Positions 52,103-60,363 of a stretch of DNA of 64,000 nt are shown here, in pieces (the first letter of the stretch is position 1; each line of letters opens with the position of its first letter). Origin of the DNA: Streptomyces sp. NBC_01314. GTDB lineage: Bacteria > Actinomycetota > Actinomycetes > Streptomycetales > Streptomycetaceae. The position numbers and the translations under genes are program-made. The DNA lies in contig NZ_CP108394.1 of NCBI RefSeq assembly GCF_041435215.1, positions 4,650,001 to 4,714,000 on the forward strand. Direction: 5' to 3'. The notes beneath the pieces are model-generated. The model searched no databases and had not been told where the DNA came from. It was given only the letters and a program-made list of their open reading frames with translations.

Positions 52103-52942
52103 TCAGGAGTCGAAGCACTCCCGGTCCGTGCCGCCCGCTGGAATGAAGCACAGCCGTAGGTCGGTCCGGTTCGGGCCGCCGATCATCGGCGTGAAACGGT
52201 AGACGCCCGTATCCGCGGCGTTTCTGACGACGACTCGATGCGACCGGGCGCCGGGGGCCGAGACCTCGATCGCGTCCCCGACCTTCGAATGCCAGATCCG
52301 GCCCCACGCGGCAGCGCACACCTGGCTGTACCGGATCTCCACCCTCGCATCGGTGCTGGTGGGGTGCGGCGGACCGAGCGAGTCCACCCTGCCGGGCAGT
52401 CCGCAGGCCATCGGGCTGGGATCCTTCCCGTCACACGCCTTCCCCTGGCATCCGGGGATGGGATCCAGCGCGGGGGACGCCGGGCTTCCGGCGGCGCTGT
52501 GGCTCCGCAGAGACTGCGCCGCCAACATCGCCACTGCGACCACACCCACACCGGCGATGAACAGCCCCTGGCGCCGAACCCTCCGGTGGACGCCCGGCGC
52601 GCCCACAGCAGCTGCGGGCACCAGGGCGGACATGGGCAAGGATGTAGGCGCGGACGTGGGCGGGGGCTCGGCAGAGGGGCGGGTGTGCCGGGCACGCCCG
52701 CTCCACTCGGTGTCCGCCAGTTCCCACAGCGCGAGCAGCCGCCCGGCGGGCTCCCCCGCCATCGCGCACAGCGCCTCGACGGCCTGCCGGGGTACTGGCT
52801 TCTTCCCGTTGAGATATCGCTCCCAGGACGACTTGCTGTACGCCGTGCGCTCGGCCAGCGCCGCCAGGCTCAGGCCCGTCAGCGCCCTCGTTTCGCGGAG
52901 CCCCTCGGCCAGTGCCACGCACTCCGGTGCGGAACCGGTCAT
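52103..52942 (-). CDS. membrane-anchored XRE regulator with extracellular DUF2690 domain
   Basis: A 279-residue single-pass protein: an N-terminal XRE HTH (about 8-70, S-L-A-A-L-A-E-R-T-A-Y-S-K-S-S-W-E-R-Y-L-N-G-K), a Pro/Ser/Ala linker, one helix (about 133-152) and a C-terminal domain with four Cys (C-Q-G-K-A-C near its start) and S-Q-V-C-A-A-A-W-G-R-I-W, typical of DUF2690. It would read an external signal and act on DNA in the cytoplasm. ATG overlaps the stop of the upstream sensor gene by four bases. Confidence 0.85.
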   Translation of the reverse strand: MTGSAPECVALAEGLRETRALTGLSLAALAERTAYSKSSWERYLNGKKPVPRQAVEALCAMAGEPAGRLLALWELADTEWSGRARHTRPSAEPPPTSAPTSLPMSALVPAAAVGAPGVHRRVRRQGLFIAGVGVVAVAMLAAQSLRSHSAAGSPASPALDPIPGCQGKACDGKDPSPMACGLPGRVDSLGPPHPTSTDARVEIRYSQVCAAAWGRIWHSKVGDAIEVSAPGARSHRVVVRNAADTGVYRFTPMIGGPNRTDLRLCFIPAGGTDRECFDS

Positions 52943-53889
52943 CCGCGCAGCGCCTGCCAGGTGTGCGGGCCCACGACGCCGTCCGCCGGCAGCCCGGCCT
53001 TCTTCTGCAGACGCATCACGGCCGCGATGGTCTGCTGCCCGTAGACCCCGTCGACGACGCCCGGCTCCAACTGGCGATAGCCCAGCAGGCACTGGGCCTC
53101 CACCACGTCCCAGCCCGGTCCGGCAAGGACGGCGGTACGCGTGGCGCTGTATCCGGCGACCAGCCTCCCGCCTGCCGCGCCGGTCCGGCGGACCTTGCAG
53201 GAGTACGACTTGTCCGGCTTGAAGACGTACCAGCCCAGCCCCTCGGTAGAGGTGTTGTTGCTGTTGGTACCGGCATTGGCATCGGTACTGGTGGTGTTAC
53301 TGCTGCTCGGCTGTGGGCCGTCCAGCGCCGTCTGCGCCTTGTCGCCCCCGCCGTCGTCATCGCCCCAGGGCGCGGCGATCAGCATTCCGGCGCACATCCC
53401 CACGAGTGCGGCGGCCACCACGGCAGCGAGGGCGACGGGCCGGCGCACCCCCGGCGGCTGCCCGGCCCCCAACACCGCGGGCCCCTCATCCGAGGCGCCG
53501 GGCCCCTCCGCCGATGCCGTAGAACCTGCGGTCGCACCGGAAGGCTCGGCAGCCGCCTCGCTCCGTGCCCCCTGCTCGCCGCCGTCGCCTTCCGCACCGG
53601 CCGACGAGGACGACGCGATCCGCTGCGGCCACGCTTCCTCGGCCACCTCATGCAGCACCAGCAGCCGGACCGGGTCCGCCCCCGCGACCCGCGCCAGCTC
53701 CTCCACCGCGTGCCGCGGCGGCAGCGCCTTCCCGTTGAGGTAGCGATCCCACGACGAGCGGCTGTATCCGGTCTTGCCCGCGAGCACGTCCAGGCTCAAC
53801 CCGCTGCGGTCCTTCAATCTCCGCAACTGCACCACGAGTTGCCGGACTCTCTGGTCCAGAGAATCCGGCAGTTCCTTCCAACGCGACAC
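52939..53889 (-). CDS. membrane-anchored XRE regulator with peptidoglycan-binding domain
   Basis: A 316-residue protein with the same plan as its neighbour: XRE HTH (about 15-80, S-L-D-V-L-A-G-K-T-G-Y-S-R-S-S-W-D-R-Y-L-N-G-K), linker, one helix (about 150-172), Ser/Thr/Asn linker and a C-terminal PG_binding_1-like domain (G-V-V-D-G-V-Y-G-Q-Q-T and G-V-V-G-P-H-T-W-Q-A-L). The HTHs of the pair are clearly paralogous. The GTG at 53889 has GGGGTGGGG upstream; a TTG at 53901 is possible. Confidence 0.87.
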   Translation of the reverse strand: MSRWKELPDSLDQRVRQLVVQLRRLKDRSGLSLDVLAGKTGYSRSSWDRYLNGKALPPRHAVEELARVAGADPVRLLVLHEVAEEAWPQRIASSSSAGAEGDGGEQGARSEAAAEPSGATAGSTASAEGPGASDEGPAVLGAGQPPGVRRPVALAAVVAAALVGMCAGMLIAAPWGDDDGGGDKAQTALDGPQPSSSNTTSTDANAGTNSNNTSTEGLGWYVFKPDKSYSCKVRRTGAAGGRLVAGYSATRTAVLAGPGWDVVEAQCLLGYRQLEPGVVDGVYGQQTIAAVMRLQKKAGLPADGVVGPHTWQALRG

Positions 53890-54012
53890 GCCCCACCCCA
53901 ATACGCATCAGACCCCCCAGGGCTCCCGCCCCCTGCCCTGTTAGTACACCTCGCGCGGGCTCCAGGGCCAGGCCGACGCTCCACACCGATGTCCTCAGCC
54001 ATGGCCCCGCGA

Positions 54013-54090
54013 GGGACTGGCGTCCCAGCGATGCCGCATCACTCCGGACATCCCAGCAGGTCAACGCGTGAGACGTCCCACGGTGTCCCA
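54013..54090. promoter_or_regulatory. GTCCCA motif cluster upstream of the HTH sensor pair
   Basis: GTCCCA occurs at 54022, 54075 and 54085, with ATCCCA at 54050, and GGGAC-TGGC-GTCCC (54013-54026) forms an inverted repeat. This lies in the 493-bp divergent gap 53890-54382, which shows no convincing gene, between the sensor genes and the secreted-protein row. Confidence 0.35.
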
Positions 54091-54382
54091 ACGGGGCCGG
54101 TCTCGCTGGCCCGGATCCGGACTGACCAGCAGTCTCTGTGGTGCAACCAGACGGCGCGGTCCACCCGCACCGTCCTCACGGGGAGGAGGCCGAATCGTGA
54201 ACGCACGACAGCGCACCGCCTCGCGGTGTCAGAACCCGGACAGCCCGCTGTACCAACGGCGGAGCAGCAGGCCGAATCGGCCTCCCGGAGCTGGCGCAAA
54301 TTCATCTACGGCCAGTCATCAACCCCGTGGTGGACACCCGCGGGCCCACACCCGCCCGCTTCATCTCGACAAGGAGACCATC

Positions 54383-54703
54383 ATGCGTATCAACATGCGC
54401 CGCGCCACCCTCGGCGCCGGGTCCATCGCCGCCGCAGTCGTCCTCGACTGAAGACCCTCAAGAGCGCCGGCGGCTGCGCGATCAACGTCACCGGCGGCAC
54501 CAAGGTCGGCCACTCCAACCCTGACGGCGACTACAGCCACTACCAGGGCTTCAAGGCGGACATCAACCCGAAGGCAAGAAGTACATACCAACGAACCCTC
54601 GGGCGGCGGCACTTTCTTCAGCGTGATGATCAACGACAAGGACGTGACGGCCGAGGCGTGCGCTCACTGGGGAAGCAGCACTGAGTGCACGGGCGGCTAC
54701 TGA
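54383..54703 (+). pseudogene. broken gene for a secreted M15-like protein
   Basis: An ATG with AAGGAG upstream encodes a signal-peptide start (22 residues), then a stop at 54449. In another frame the homologous core appears directly: S-A-G-G-C-A-I-N-V-T-G-G-T, S-H-Y-Q-G-F-K-A-D, then another shift and F-F-S-V-M-I-N-D-K-D-V, A-H-W-G-S-S, stop at 54701. It parallels the intact gene at 56465-57007; the mature N-terminal part is deleted and at least two frame breaks follow. Confidence 0.75.
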
Positions 54704-54915
54704 TCAGCTGCCGACGCCACCTCGCGGTCACCCTCGGCAGCGGCGCCCCGCTCGCCGCCGGACTCTTACGGCCAACCCCGCCTGTACCGGCGGGGGCCTC
54801 TCGGTCCTCGCCGGGCCGATGGCGCCTGCTTCCGCCACAGGCTCCTTCTCAGCCGGCTGCTTCGTACCCGTATGTCTGCCGACCCAACTCCACCTCCACA
54901 GGAAGTCTCGCGACC

Positions 54916-55320
54916 ATGCTGAAGCTCCACGGCACCAAGCGGAAGGTCCTCGTCACCGGAGCCGCCCTGGCCGGTGCGCTCGCCCTCGCCGCCGGGCCGG
55001 CCTACGCCTCCTCCACCAACGTCTCCGGCCAGGTCGGCGGGAGCTACACCTACTACGGGACCGGGCGGACGATCACGGCCAACGGTTCGAACGTCTACCT
55101 CCAGGTCACCAACACGCCCGGCGTGGCCATGAAGGTCAAGTGGTACAAGTGCGACAACCGCTCCGTGCACGGCTCGGACGTGGAGGTAGGCGACGGACGG
55201 CGGCACCTGATCGGCTCCAACTTCAGGTCCGGCACGGTCTTCTGCCTGGCGGCTGCCGCGGACCTCAGCGAGACGAAGGTCAACTGGAGCGGCACCCTCA
55301 ACTGGAACGTCAACTCCTGA
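54916..55320 (+). CDS. small secreted protein, family not recognised
   Basis: The 134-residue product has a good signal peptide (K-R-K then hydrophobic core, cleavage after A-Y-A) and a mature part of about 100 residues rich in Gly, Ser, Thr and Asn with predicted beta strands and two Cys (Y-K-C-D and V-F-C-L). ATG start; the ribosome site is weak (GGAAG 11 bases upstream). Second in the secreted-protein row. Confidence 0.65.
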   Translation: MLKLHGTKRKVLVTGAALAGALALAAGPAYASSTNVSGQVGGSYTYYGTGRTITANGSNVYLQVTNTPGVAMKVKWYKCDNRSVHGSDVEVGDGRRHLIGSNFRSGTVFCLAAAADLSETKVNWSGTLNWNVNS

Positions 55321-55558
55321 CGGGCTCACGAGGCGCGACACACAACTGCGAGGCCCGGCTCGGCACGCGTCCAGCCGCACGGCGAACAGCGGCACGTACC
55401 GCAGGAGTTACCCCGGTTCGCACAGGAATCGCGGCAGAACCTCGGCTTTCGATCTCGCTGTGACGAAATGAATGACCCGAATAGCCAAGCCTCGCTCAGA
55501 AACTCTCAGAGAGGCTCAGGCAGGCCCCGATGCCCGGTCCCGGGCGAAAGCAGGTCAG

Positions 55559-55927
55559 ATGAACATCAGGCGTTTCACAGTCATAGCCGTCGTTGCGGCT
55601 GCCTGCACCATTGCTGCACCGGCGGTGAGCCAAGCGGCCGCGCCCAACGTCGCAAAGAGTGCCGCAGTAGCGGCGGCCAGCGCGAATGCGTTGGGCCACT
55701 TCACCGGAAACGGTGTCAATATCCGCTCCGGCCCCGGCGCCGGATACACCTCCTTGGGTCAGGGGCAGAGCGGCCAAGGCGTCGACATCACGTGCTACTA
55801 CTACGTCAACTACGGCGACAGCGGGCAGAAGTGGTATTACCTCAAAAACAGAGCGACCGGCGTGACCGGCTTCGTCAGCAGTGCATACATCAGGGTGACC
55901 AGCGGCGGTGTCGGCTACTGCCTCTGA
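55559..55927 (+). CDS. secreted SH3-like domain protein
   Basis: A 122-residue protein with a signal peptide (cleavage after S-Q-A) and one bacterial SH3 domain: G-V-N-I-R-S-G-P-G-A-G-Y-T-S-L-G, V-D-I-T-C-Y-Y-Y-V-N-Y-G, K-W-Y-Y-L and G-F-V-S-S-A-Y-I. Bacterial SH3 domains often bind peptidoglycan. Two Cys could form a disulphide. The ATG at 55559 gives a proper signal peptide; the frame is open upstream without one. Confidence 0.82.
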   Translation: MNIRRFTVIAVVAAACTIAAPAVSQAAAPNVAKSAAVAAASANALGHFTGNGVNIRSGPGAGYTSLGQGQSGQGVDITCYYYVNYGDSGQKWYYLKNRATGVTGFVSSAYIRVTSGGVGYCL

Positions 55928-56078
55928 ACTTTTCCCGGATCGCAAAGTTTGCTTATCGACCGGGTCGGCATGACTCGTCCCAGTGCTCGTACAGCTGACG
56001 TTGCCCGATGAGTGGTTAGGGATCGAATCGAATCCGCGCCACGCGAAACCCGAAATTACCCTTACTGAAAGGCATGCC

Positions 56079-56435
56079 ATGAACCGCAAGATCTCCGTCC
56101 TGCTCAGCACCGGCGCACTGCTGGCCGCCGGGTTGTCCGTGATCTCCGCACCCGCGGCACAGGCTGACGCATACCAGTGCGACGATCGAGCTGTCTGCTT
56201 TTTCAAGAACGGACTCCTCCCGACCGGGACCTACAAGGACTTCACCTCGACCTGGCAGACCCTCGGCGTCAGCAAGGGTGCCACCAAGGTGTGGAACACC
56301 CGCCACGACGACGGCGCGCTGCTGCACTTCACCAATGGGCAAACGCGGTGCATCCGCCCGGGCGTCCTCAACGAGAACCTCGCGAGCATCGGGACCGTGG
56401 ACAAGATTCGGATCATGACATCGCCCAGCTGCTGA
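56079..56435 (+). CDS. secreted peptidase-inhibitor I36-like protein
   Basis: The 118-residue product has a signal peptide (cleavage near A-Q-A) and a mature domain like the I36/SMI crystallin-fold family: C-D-D-R-A-V-C-F-F-K-N, V-W-N-T-R and C-I-R-P-G, with four Cys forming two likely disulphides. Such streptomycete proteins inhibit metalloproteases or thermolysins. ATG with GAAAGG six bases upstream. Confidence 0.7.
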   Translation: MNRKISVLLSTGALLAAGLSVISAPAAQADAYQCDDRAVCFFKNGLLPTGTYKDFTSTWQTLGVSKGATKVWNTRHDDGALLHFTNGQTRCIRPGVLNENLASIGTVDKIRIMTSPSC

Positions 56436-56464
56436 CGACGTACCCCGGACAGAATAGGAAAGCC

Positions 56465-57007
56465 ATGAAGCGTAAGATCTACGCCGCCCTGGGCACCACC
56501 GCCCTGCTGGCCGCCGGGCTCCTCACGACCCCCGCGACCGCCACCGCGCAGGAGACCGGCACCCAGCAGGTATCCGCCGCCGCAGTCACCAAGATCAGCC
56601 ACTCCCAAGCAACGACCCGATTCCGCGATGCCGGGATCACTTGGGTGTCCAGCGGCAACTGCTCCAACCGCAACCAGTCCAACTGCACGTCATTCGAGCA
56701 GCTCAACCGTGACAGCGCCCTCGGCGCCGTCACACTGAAGAACGCCACCGACTGCGCGCTGACCATCACCGGCGGCACGGAGATCGGACACGCCGGCGGC
56801 ACCGCCGGCGGCACCAAGAGTCACTGGAACGGCTACAAGCTGGACTTCAGCCCGACAAGCTGTGTCTCCAACTACATCACCCGCAACTTCACCCGGATAG
56901 CCGACCGCGGCGACGGCGCCGCGCAGTACAAGGCCGGATCCGGCAACATCTACGCCCGCGAGAGCAACCACTGGGACGTCACCTTCCACAACTGCGGCGG
57001 CTGCTAG
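56465..57007 (+). CDS. secreted M15-like (D-Ala-D-Ala peptidase fold) protein
   Basis: A 180-residue secreted protein: signal peptide, then a domain with T-G-G-T-E-I-G-H, S-H-W-N-G-Y-K-L-D (like the M15 SxHxxGxAxD zinc motif) and R-E-S-N-H-W-D-V near the C-terminus (like M15 ExxHW). Together these give His, Asp and His zinc ligands. It may trim peptidoglycan stem peptides; activity is inferred. Six Cys. The TAG stop is part of the CTAG target duplication of the adjacent IS remnant. Confidence 0.65.
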   Translation: MKRKIYAALGTTALLAAGLLTTPATATAQETGTQQVSAAAVTKISHSQATTRFRDAGITWVSSGNCSNRNQSNCTSFEQLNRDSALGAVTLKNATDCALTITGGTEIGHAGGTAGGTKSHWNGYKLDFSPTSCVSNYITRNFTRIADRGDGAAQYKAGSGNIYARESNHWDVTFHNCGGC

Positions 57008-57442
57008 CCTCGCCGTTTCGCTTGGGTACGTCGGCTGTTGCGGCGGAAACGCGAAAGTGCCTTCCTGAACTGGGACGATGAACCTTGCTGAGGGGTTCTG
57101 TCGGTCCAGGCGGAGGGCACTTTCTACGTGCAGGGTATCGGGTTACGTCCCAAGATCCATGTCAGTGCCGATGGTTCGGGGGTGGTCGGTCATGCCGGGG
57201 CACGACTACGGATATCAGCGACCTGGCCCTGGAGAAACGAACTCGCCACAGCCTTCCACCGCCTCGCCGCACTGCCCCGGCCCGCCGGCTGACCGGCAAC
57301 CCCTGACCGCCCACAACCCGAAAGACCTTGGAGAACCCGACCACCGCGCCGGGACTCCACCATGCCAAAGCAGCGAAAACGCCTCGCCCACCTGACAGTT
57401 GACAATCAACGACGTCTCATCAGCCCAACCGAAACGGCGAGG
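57008..57442 (+). mobile_element. IS1380-like element remnant with intact inverted repeats
   Basis: Ends carry a 19-bp inverted repeat (CCTCGCCGTTTCGCTTGGG left, one mismatch on the right) flanked by a CTAG duplication (57004-57007 and 57443-57446). Inside, the transposase start is readable (G-L-R-P-K-I-H-V-S-A-D-G-S-G-V-V-G-H-A-G-A) and so is its C-terminal end (F-H-R-L-A-A-L-P-R-P-A-G and stop near 57291), fused by a deletion that removed the catalytic part. Not able to move itself; the ends could be used by a related enzyme. Confidence 0.75.
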
Positions 57443-57477
57443 CTAGCTGCTTGCCAAGGAGTGCGTACGAGGTCGAA

Positions 57478-57759
57478 TTACCTCGATCGTGTGATGGTCG
57501 GTTTCCGGGCTTGCGGTGTCCGGAGGTAGACCAGGGCGATCAGGGCATCGGCCCATGCGTCGACGGGCCGCCAGTAGCCGTACGGGTCGGGCCAGTTGCG
57601 CAGCATGGTGCTGGAGATCCAGACCGGCACCCCCGCGTAGACGGTGTCCGCCACCTGCGGGAAGACCCGGCGAACCCCTTTGTTCCACGGGCGCGGCGCG
57701 AACAGCGCCGACGCCTGGGTCCGGAGCGCTCGCTCCACCCGGTTCTCGACCACAGCCAC
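57478..57759 (-). CDS. small hypothetical protein
   Basis: A 93-residue soluble protein, Arg/Trp/Pro-rich (P-R-P-W-N-K-G-V-R-R-V-F and W-P-D-P-Y-G-Y-W-R-P-V-D-A-W). Not recognised. GTG start with GGGGT just upstream; a GTG six bases on is possible. Its composition is protein-like rather than GC-frame noise. It might be the remains of a gene cut by the IS, but nothing shows this directly. Confidence 0.45.
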   Translation of the reverse strand: MAVVENRVERALRTQASALFAPRPWNKGVRRVFPQVADTVYAGVPVWISSTMLRNWPDPYGYWRPVDAWADALIALVYLRTPQARKPTITRSR

Positions 57760-57979
57760 ACCCCTGGTGATACGTCGGCGGAACACCCTGGCCGCAGGCG
57801 TGGTTCGACCCATGGTCGAACGAGAGCGAACGGCCCCTCCGGCCGGCTGCCGCCCCTGGCCCGGCTCTGCGCCGGAGTGTCCCAGACCGGCCCGGCCCGG
57901 GCCACCACTCGGGCCATCGCTCGGGCCATCGCTCGGGCCATCGTCAGTAGGCCCGCCGATTCGGGGGCAGAGTGAGCCC

Positions 57980-58462
57980 ATGCACGAGTCGAAGTCACCG
58001 CCCCAGACCGGCGCCCAGTCCCGCGCCTGGCTGGCCATCGCCGTCGAGGAGGCCCGCGCCGGCCTCGCCGAGGGCGGAATCCCGATCGGCGCCGCCCTCT
58101 ACGGCCCGGACGGCACCCTCCTGGGGCGCGGCCACAACCGCCGCGTCCAGGACGGCGATCCCTCCACACACGCCGAGACGGCCGCGTTCCGCGCGGCGGG
58201 GCGGCAGCGGACGTATCGCGGTACGACGATGGTGACGACGCTGTCGCCGTGCTGGTACTGCTCCGGCCTGGTACGGCAGTTCGGGATCTCCCGGGTCGTG
58301 ATCGGGGAGGCGTCCACCTTCCACGGCGGGCACGACTGGCTCGCCGAACACGGCGTGGAGATCGTGGTGCTGGACGACCCGGAGTGCGTGTCGCTGATGC
58401 GCGACTTCATCAAGCACAACCCGGCTCTCTGGAACGAGGACATCGGTGACATCGGTGAGTAG
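57980..58462 (+). CDS. cytosine deaminase, fungal FCY1-like
   Basis: A 160-residue CDA-fold deaminase. Zinc site H-A-E (about 66-68) and P-C-W-Y-C (about 93-97). The C-terminal half aligns by eye with yeast cytosine deaminase: L-S-P-C-x-x-C, V-I-G-E-A-S-T-F, V-V-L-D-D-P-E-C, M-R-D-F-I and the terminal D-I-G-E. It would convert cytosine to uracil and ammonia. It overlaps the following oxygenase gene by 17 bp, so the two are co-expressed. Confidence 0.85.
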   Translation: MHESKSPPQTGAQSRAWLAIAVEEARAGLAEGGIPIGAALYGPDGTLLGRGHNRRVQDGDPSTHAETAAFRAAGRQRTYRGTTMVTTLSPCWYCSGLVRQFGISRVVIGEASTFHGGHDWLAEHGVEIVVLDDPECVSLMRDFIKHNPALWNEDIGDIGE

Positions 58463-59420
58463 GCCCCGCATCCCCACCATCGATCTGCGCCCCTGGCGCG
58501 ACGGCGGCCCCGAGGCCCGCGCCGGCATCGCCCGTACCGTCGACGAGGCGCTCCAGAGCGCCGGATTCCTTCTGGTCACCGGCCATGGGGTCGATCCGAC
58601 CCTCCGGACGCGTATCCGCAAGGCCGCTCGGGCCTTCTTCGTACTGCCCGTCGAGGCCAAGCAGGCGTACGAGGTGAAGGTCGGCGGGCGCGGCTGGCTC
58701 GGGCCGGGGGCCGAGGCGAACGGGTACGCGGAGGGGACGGAGACCCCGCCGGACCTCAAGGAGTCGCTGACGTTCGCGACGCACGAACCGTTCGACGACC
58801 CGGTCGTGAACGCGGAGTGGTACGCGCCGAACGTGTGGCCGGCGGAGGTGCCGGAGCTGCGGGCGCTCTGCGAGGAGTACCTGGCGCGGATGGGCGAGCT
58901 GGAGAACCTGCTGCTCTCCCTCCTCGGCGAGGCCCTCGGTCTGGAACCGGACTTCTTCTCCCGGCACATGAGCCATCCCACCTACGGTTTCAACATCAAC
59001 TGGTATCCGGGCACGGAGGTCATCGGCGACCCGGTGCCGGGCCAGTTCCGGATCGGCCCGCACACCGACTTCGGCACGGTCACGATCCTGGACCGGCAGG
59101 CGGGCAAGGGCGGACTCCAGGTGTTCACGGACGAGGGCGGCTGGGAGGACGCCCCGTACGACCCCGCCGCCTTCACCATCAACATCGGTGACCTGATGGC
59201 CCGTTGGACCGGCGACCGCTGGCGTTCCGGACGCCACCGCGTCCTGCCGCCCCCGGCCGACGAACCCGCCGAGGAGCTGATGTCGCTGGTCTACTTCGGC
59301 GAGTGCACCCCGGGCACGGTCGTCGAGTCCGTGCCGGCGCCGGTCGGGCGGGTGGCGCACCCACCGGTGGACTCGCACGTGTACCTGCGGGCGCAACTGG
59401 ACTCGATCACCGTCGACTGA
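58446..59420 (+). CDS. 2-oxoglutarate/Fe(II)-dependent oxygenase, isopenicillin-N-synthase-like
   Basis: A 324-residue oxygenase: the N-terminal DIOX_N region contains I-P-T-I-D-L and G-F-L-L-V-T-G-H-G-V; the iron ligands are H-T-D (about 208-210) and the distal His in S-G-R-H-R-V. Spacing suits the DIOX-type jelly roll. Plant-type gibberellin or IPNS-like oxygenases share this plan; in bacteria many act on small molecules. Coupled to the cytosine deaminase, so a pyrimidine-related substrate is possible. GTG start at 58446; 58455 is an alternative. Confidence 0.88.
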   Translation: MTSVSRPRIPTIDLRPWRDGGPEARAGIARTVDEALQSAGFLLVTGHGVDPTLRTRIRKAARAFFVLPVEAKQAYEVKVGGRGWLGPGAEANGYAEGTETPPDLKESLTFATHEPFDDPVVNAEWYAPNVWPAEVPELRALCEEYLARMGELENLLLSLLGEALGLEPDFFSRHMSHPTYGFNINWYPGTEVIGDPVPGQFRIGPHTDFGTVTILDRQAGKGGLQVFTDEGGWEDAPYDPAAFTINIGDLMARWTGDRWRSGRHRVLPPPADEPAEELMSLVYFGECTPGTVVESVPAPVGRVAHPPVDSHVYLRAQLDSITVD

Positions 59421-59488
59421 CCGTTCCGTTCCTTCGTCGCACCACGGGAACCCCCTCGCCCCGGAAGCCGTCTCCCCGTGCGTCATCA

Positions 59489-59555
59489 CCTTGTATCGAG
59501 CGTTTGACACAAGATCCCTGCCGGGGCATCTTGTATCTACTGCTTGATACAAGAT
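59489..59555. promoter_or_regulatory. two matching operators before the GntR/membrane module
   Basis: ATCTTGTATC (59528-59537), 8 bases, GATACAAGAT (59546-59555) is a perfect 10-bp inverted repeat. A second, near-perfect CTTGTATC-N8-GACACAAG lies at 59490-59513. Same spacer length, 38-bp period. They precede a membrane gene and its overlapping GntR regulator; autoregulation is inferred. Confidence 0.7.
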
Positions 59556-59574
59556 GATCCGGGGGGATCTCCGC

Positions 59575-60363
59575 ATGCTCGACACCGCCCCGCTCCAACA
59601 CCGGTTCCTCGACCACGCCGACCACTACGCCCGCTGGTCCGGGCTGGCCATAGGGCTCGTGGTCGCACAGGCACTGTCCACGCTGGGGGACGTCGAGTTC
59701 GAGCAGCGCGTGGTCTTCTGCATCACGGCCTTCGGCCTGTGCGCGGTGGCCGGCGTCCTGCTCGCCGATGCCCTGACCCTGCGCCCCCAGGAGGCCGTCC
59801 GCACCGCAAGTCTCGCCCCGCGCCTGGTCAGAGACCATGTGCCACCGCACATGGGCCCCCTGATCGCCCTCCAGGGGCTCTCCCTCGCAGTCCTGCTGGT
59901 GATCACGGCCGCCACAGCCTCCGTCGACCCCGACCGCATCTTCAGTACGGGGAAGGCCCTCACCCTCACCTGCAACGGGATGCGCGCGACCACCGGCCCC
60001 TGGCCCGGCCTGTACTACACCCTCCCGATGTTCGGCGCGCTCGCCATAGCCACCCCCACCTGCGTCTGGGCCCTGCGCCGCATCGCCCACGGTCCGGGCG
60101 AGGAGCAGCAGCGCCGCGACCGCGCGTGGGCGGTCACCGGGGCCTGGGGCCTGCTGGTGTCGAGCCAGCAGCTGTACGCCGTGCTGATGGTCTCCCTCGC
60201 TCTGACGGAGACGGGCTGCGCCGGTGCGCTCGGCGTGCTCACCTTCTGGGTGTTCTACCCGCTGGCCCTGCTGAACCTGTTCACCGCCGTCTGGTCCCTG
60301 GTCACCGTGGTGGCCCCCCGCGCCGTCGCCGACGAGGCAGCGGGGTCGTCCGACGATGAGTGA
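59575..60363 (+). CDS. multi-pass membrane protein of the GntR module
   Basis: A 262-residue protein with six hydrophobic helices (about 22-40, 48-68, 95-115, 140-160, 180-205, 215-238). No family recognised. The ATG at 59575 has GGGGGGA about eight bases upstream; an in-frame ATG at 59554 lies within the operator and would extend it by seven residues. Overlaps the GntR gene by eight bases; in other genomes short GntR regulators usually pair with ABC transporters, which are not seen here. Confidence 0.7.
   Translation: MLDTAPLQHRFLDHADHYARWSGLAIGLVVAQALSTLGDVEFEQRVVFCITAFGLCAVAGVLLADALTLRPQEAVRTASLAPRLVRDHVPPHMGPLIALQGLSLAVLLVITAATASVDPDRIFSTGKALTLTCNGMRATTGPWPGLYYTLPMFGALAIATPTCVWALRRIAHGPGEEQQRRDRAWAVTGAWGLLVSSQQLYAVLMVSLALTETGCAGALGVLTFWVFYPLALLNLFTAVWSLVTVVAPRAVADEAAGSSDDE

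Noticed and set aside
54198..54450. Longer version of the broken secreted protein starting from GTG at 54198
   Set aside because: The added part is Arg/Pro-rich without similarity, and AAGGAG stands before the ATG at 54383 where a signal peptide starts.
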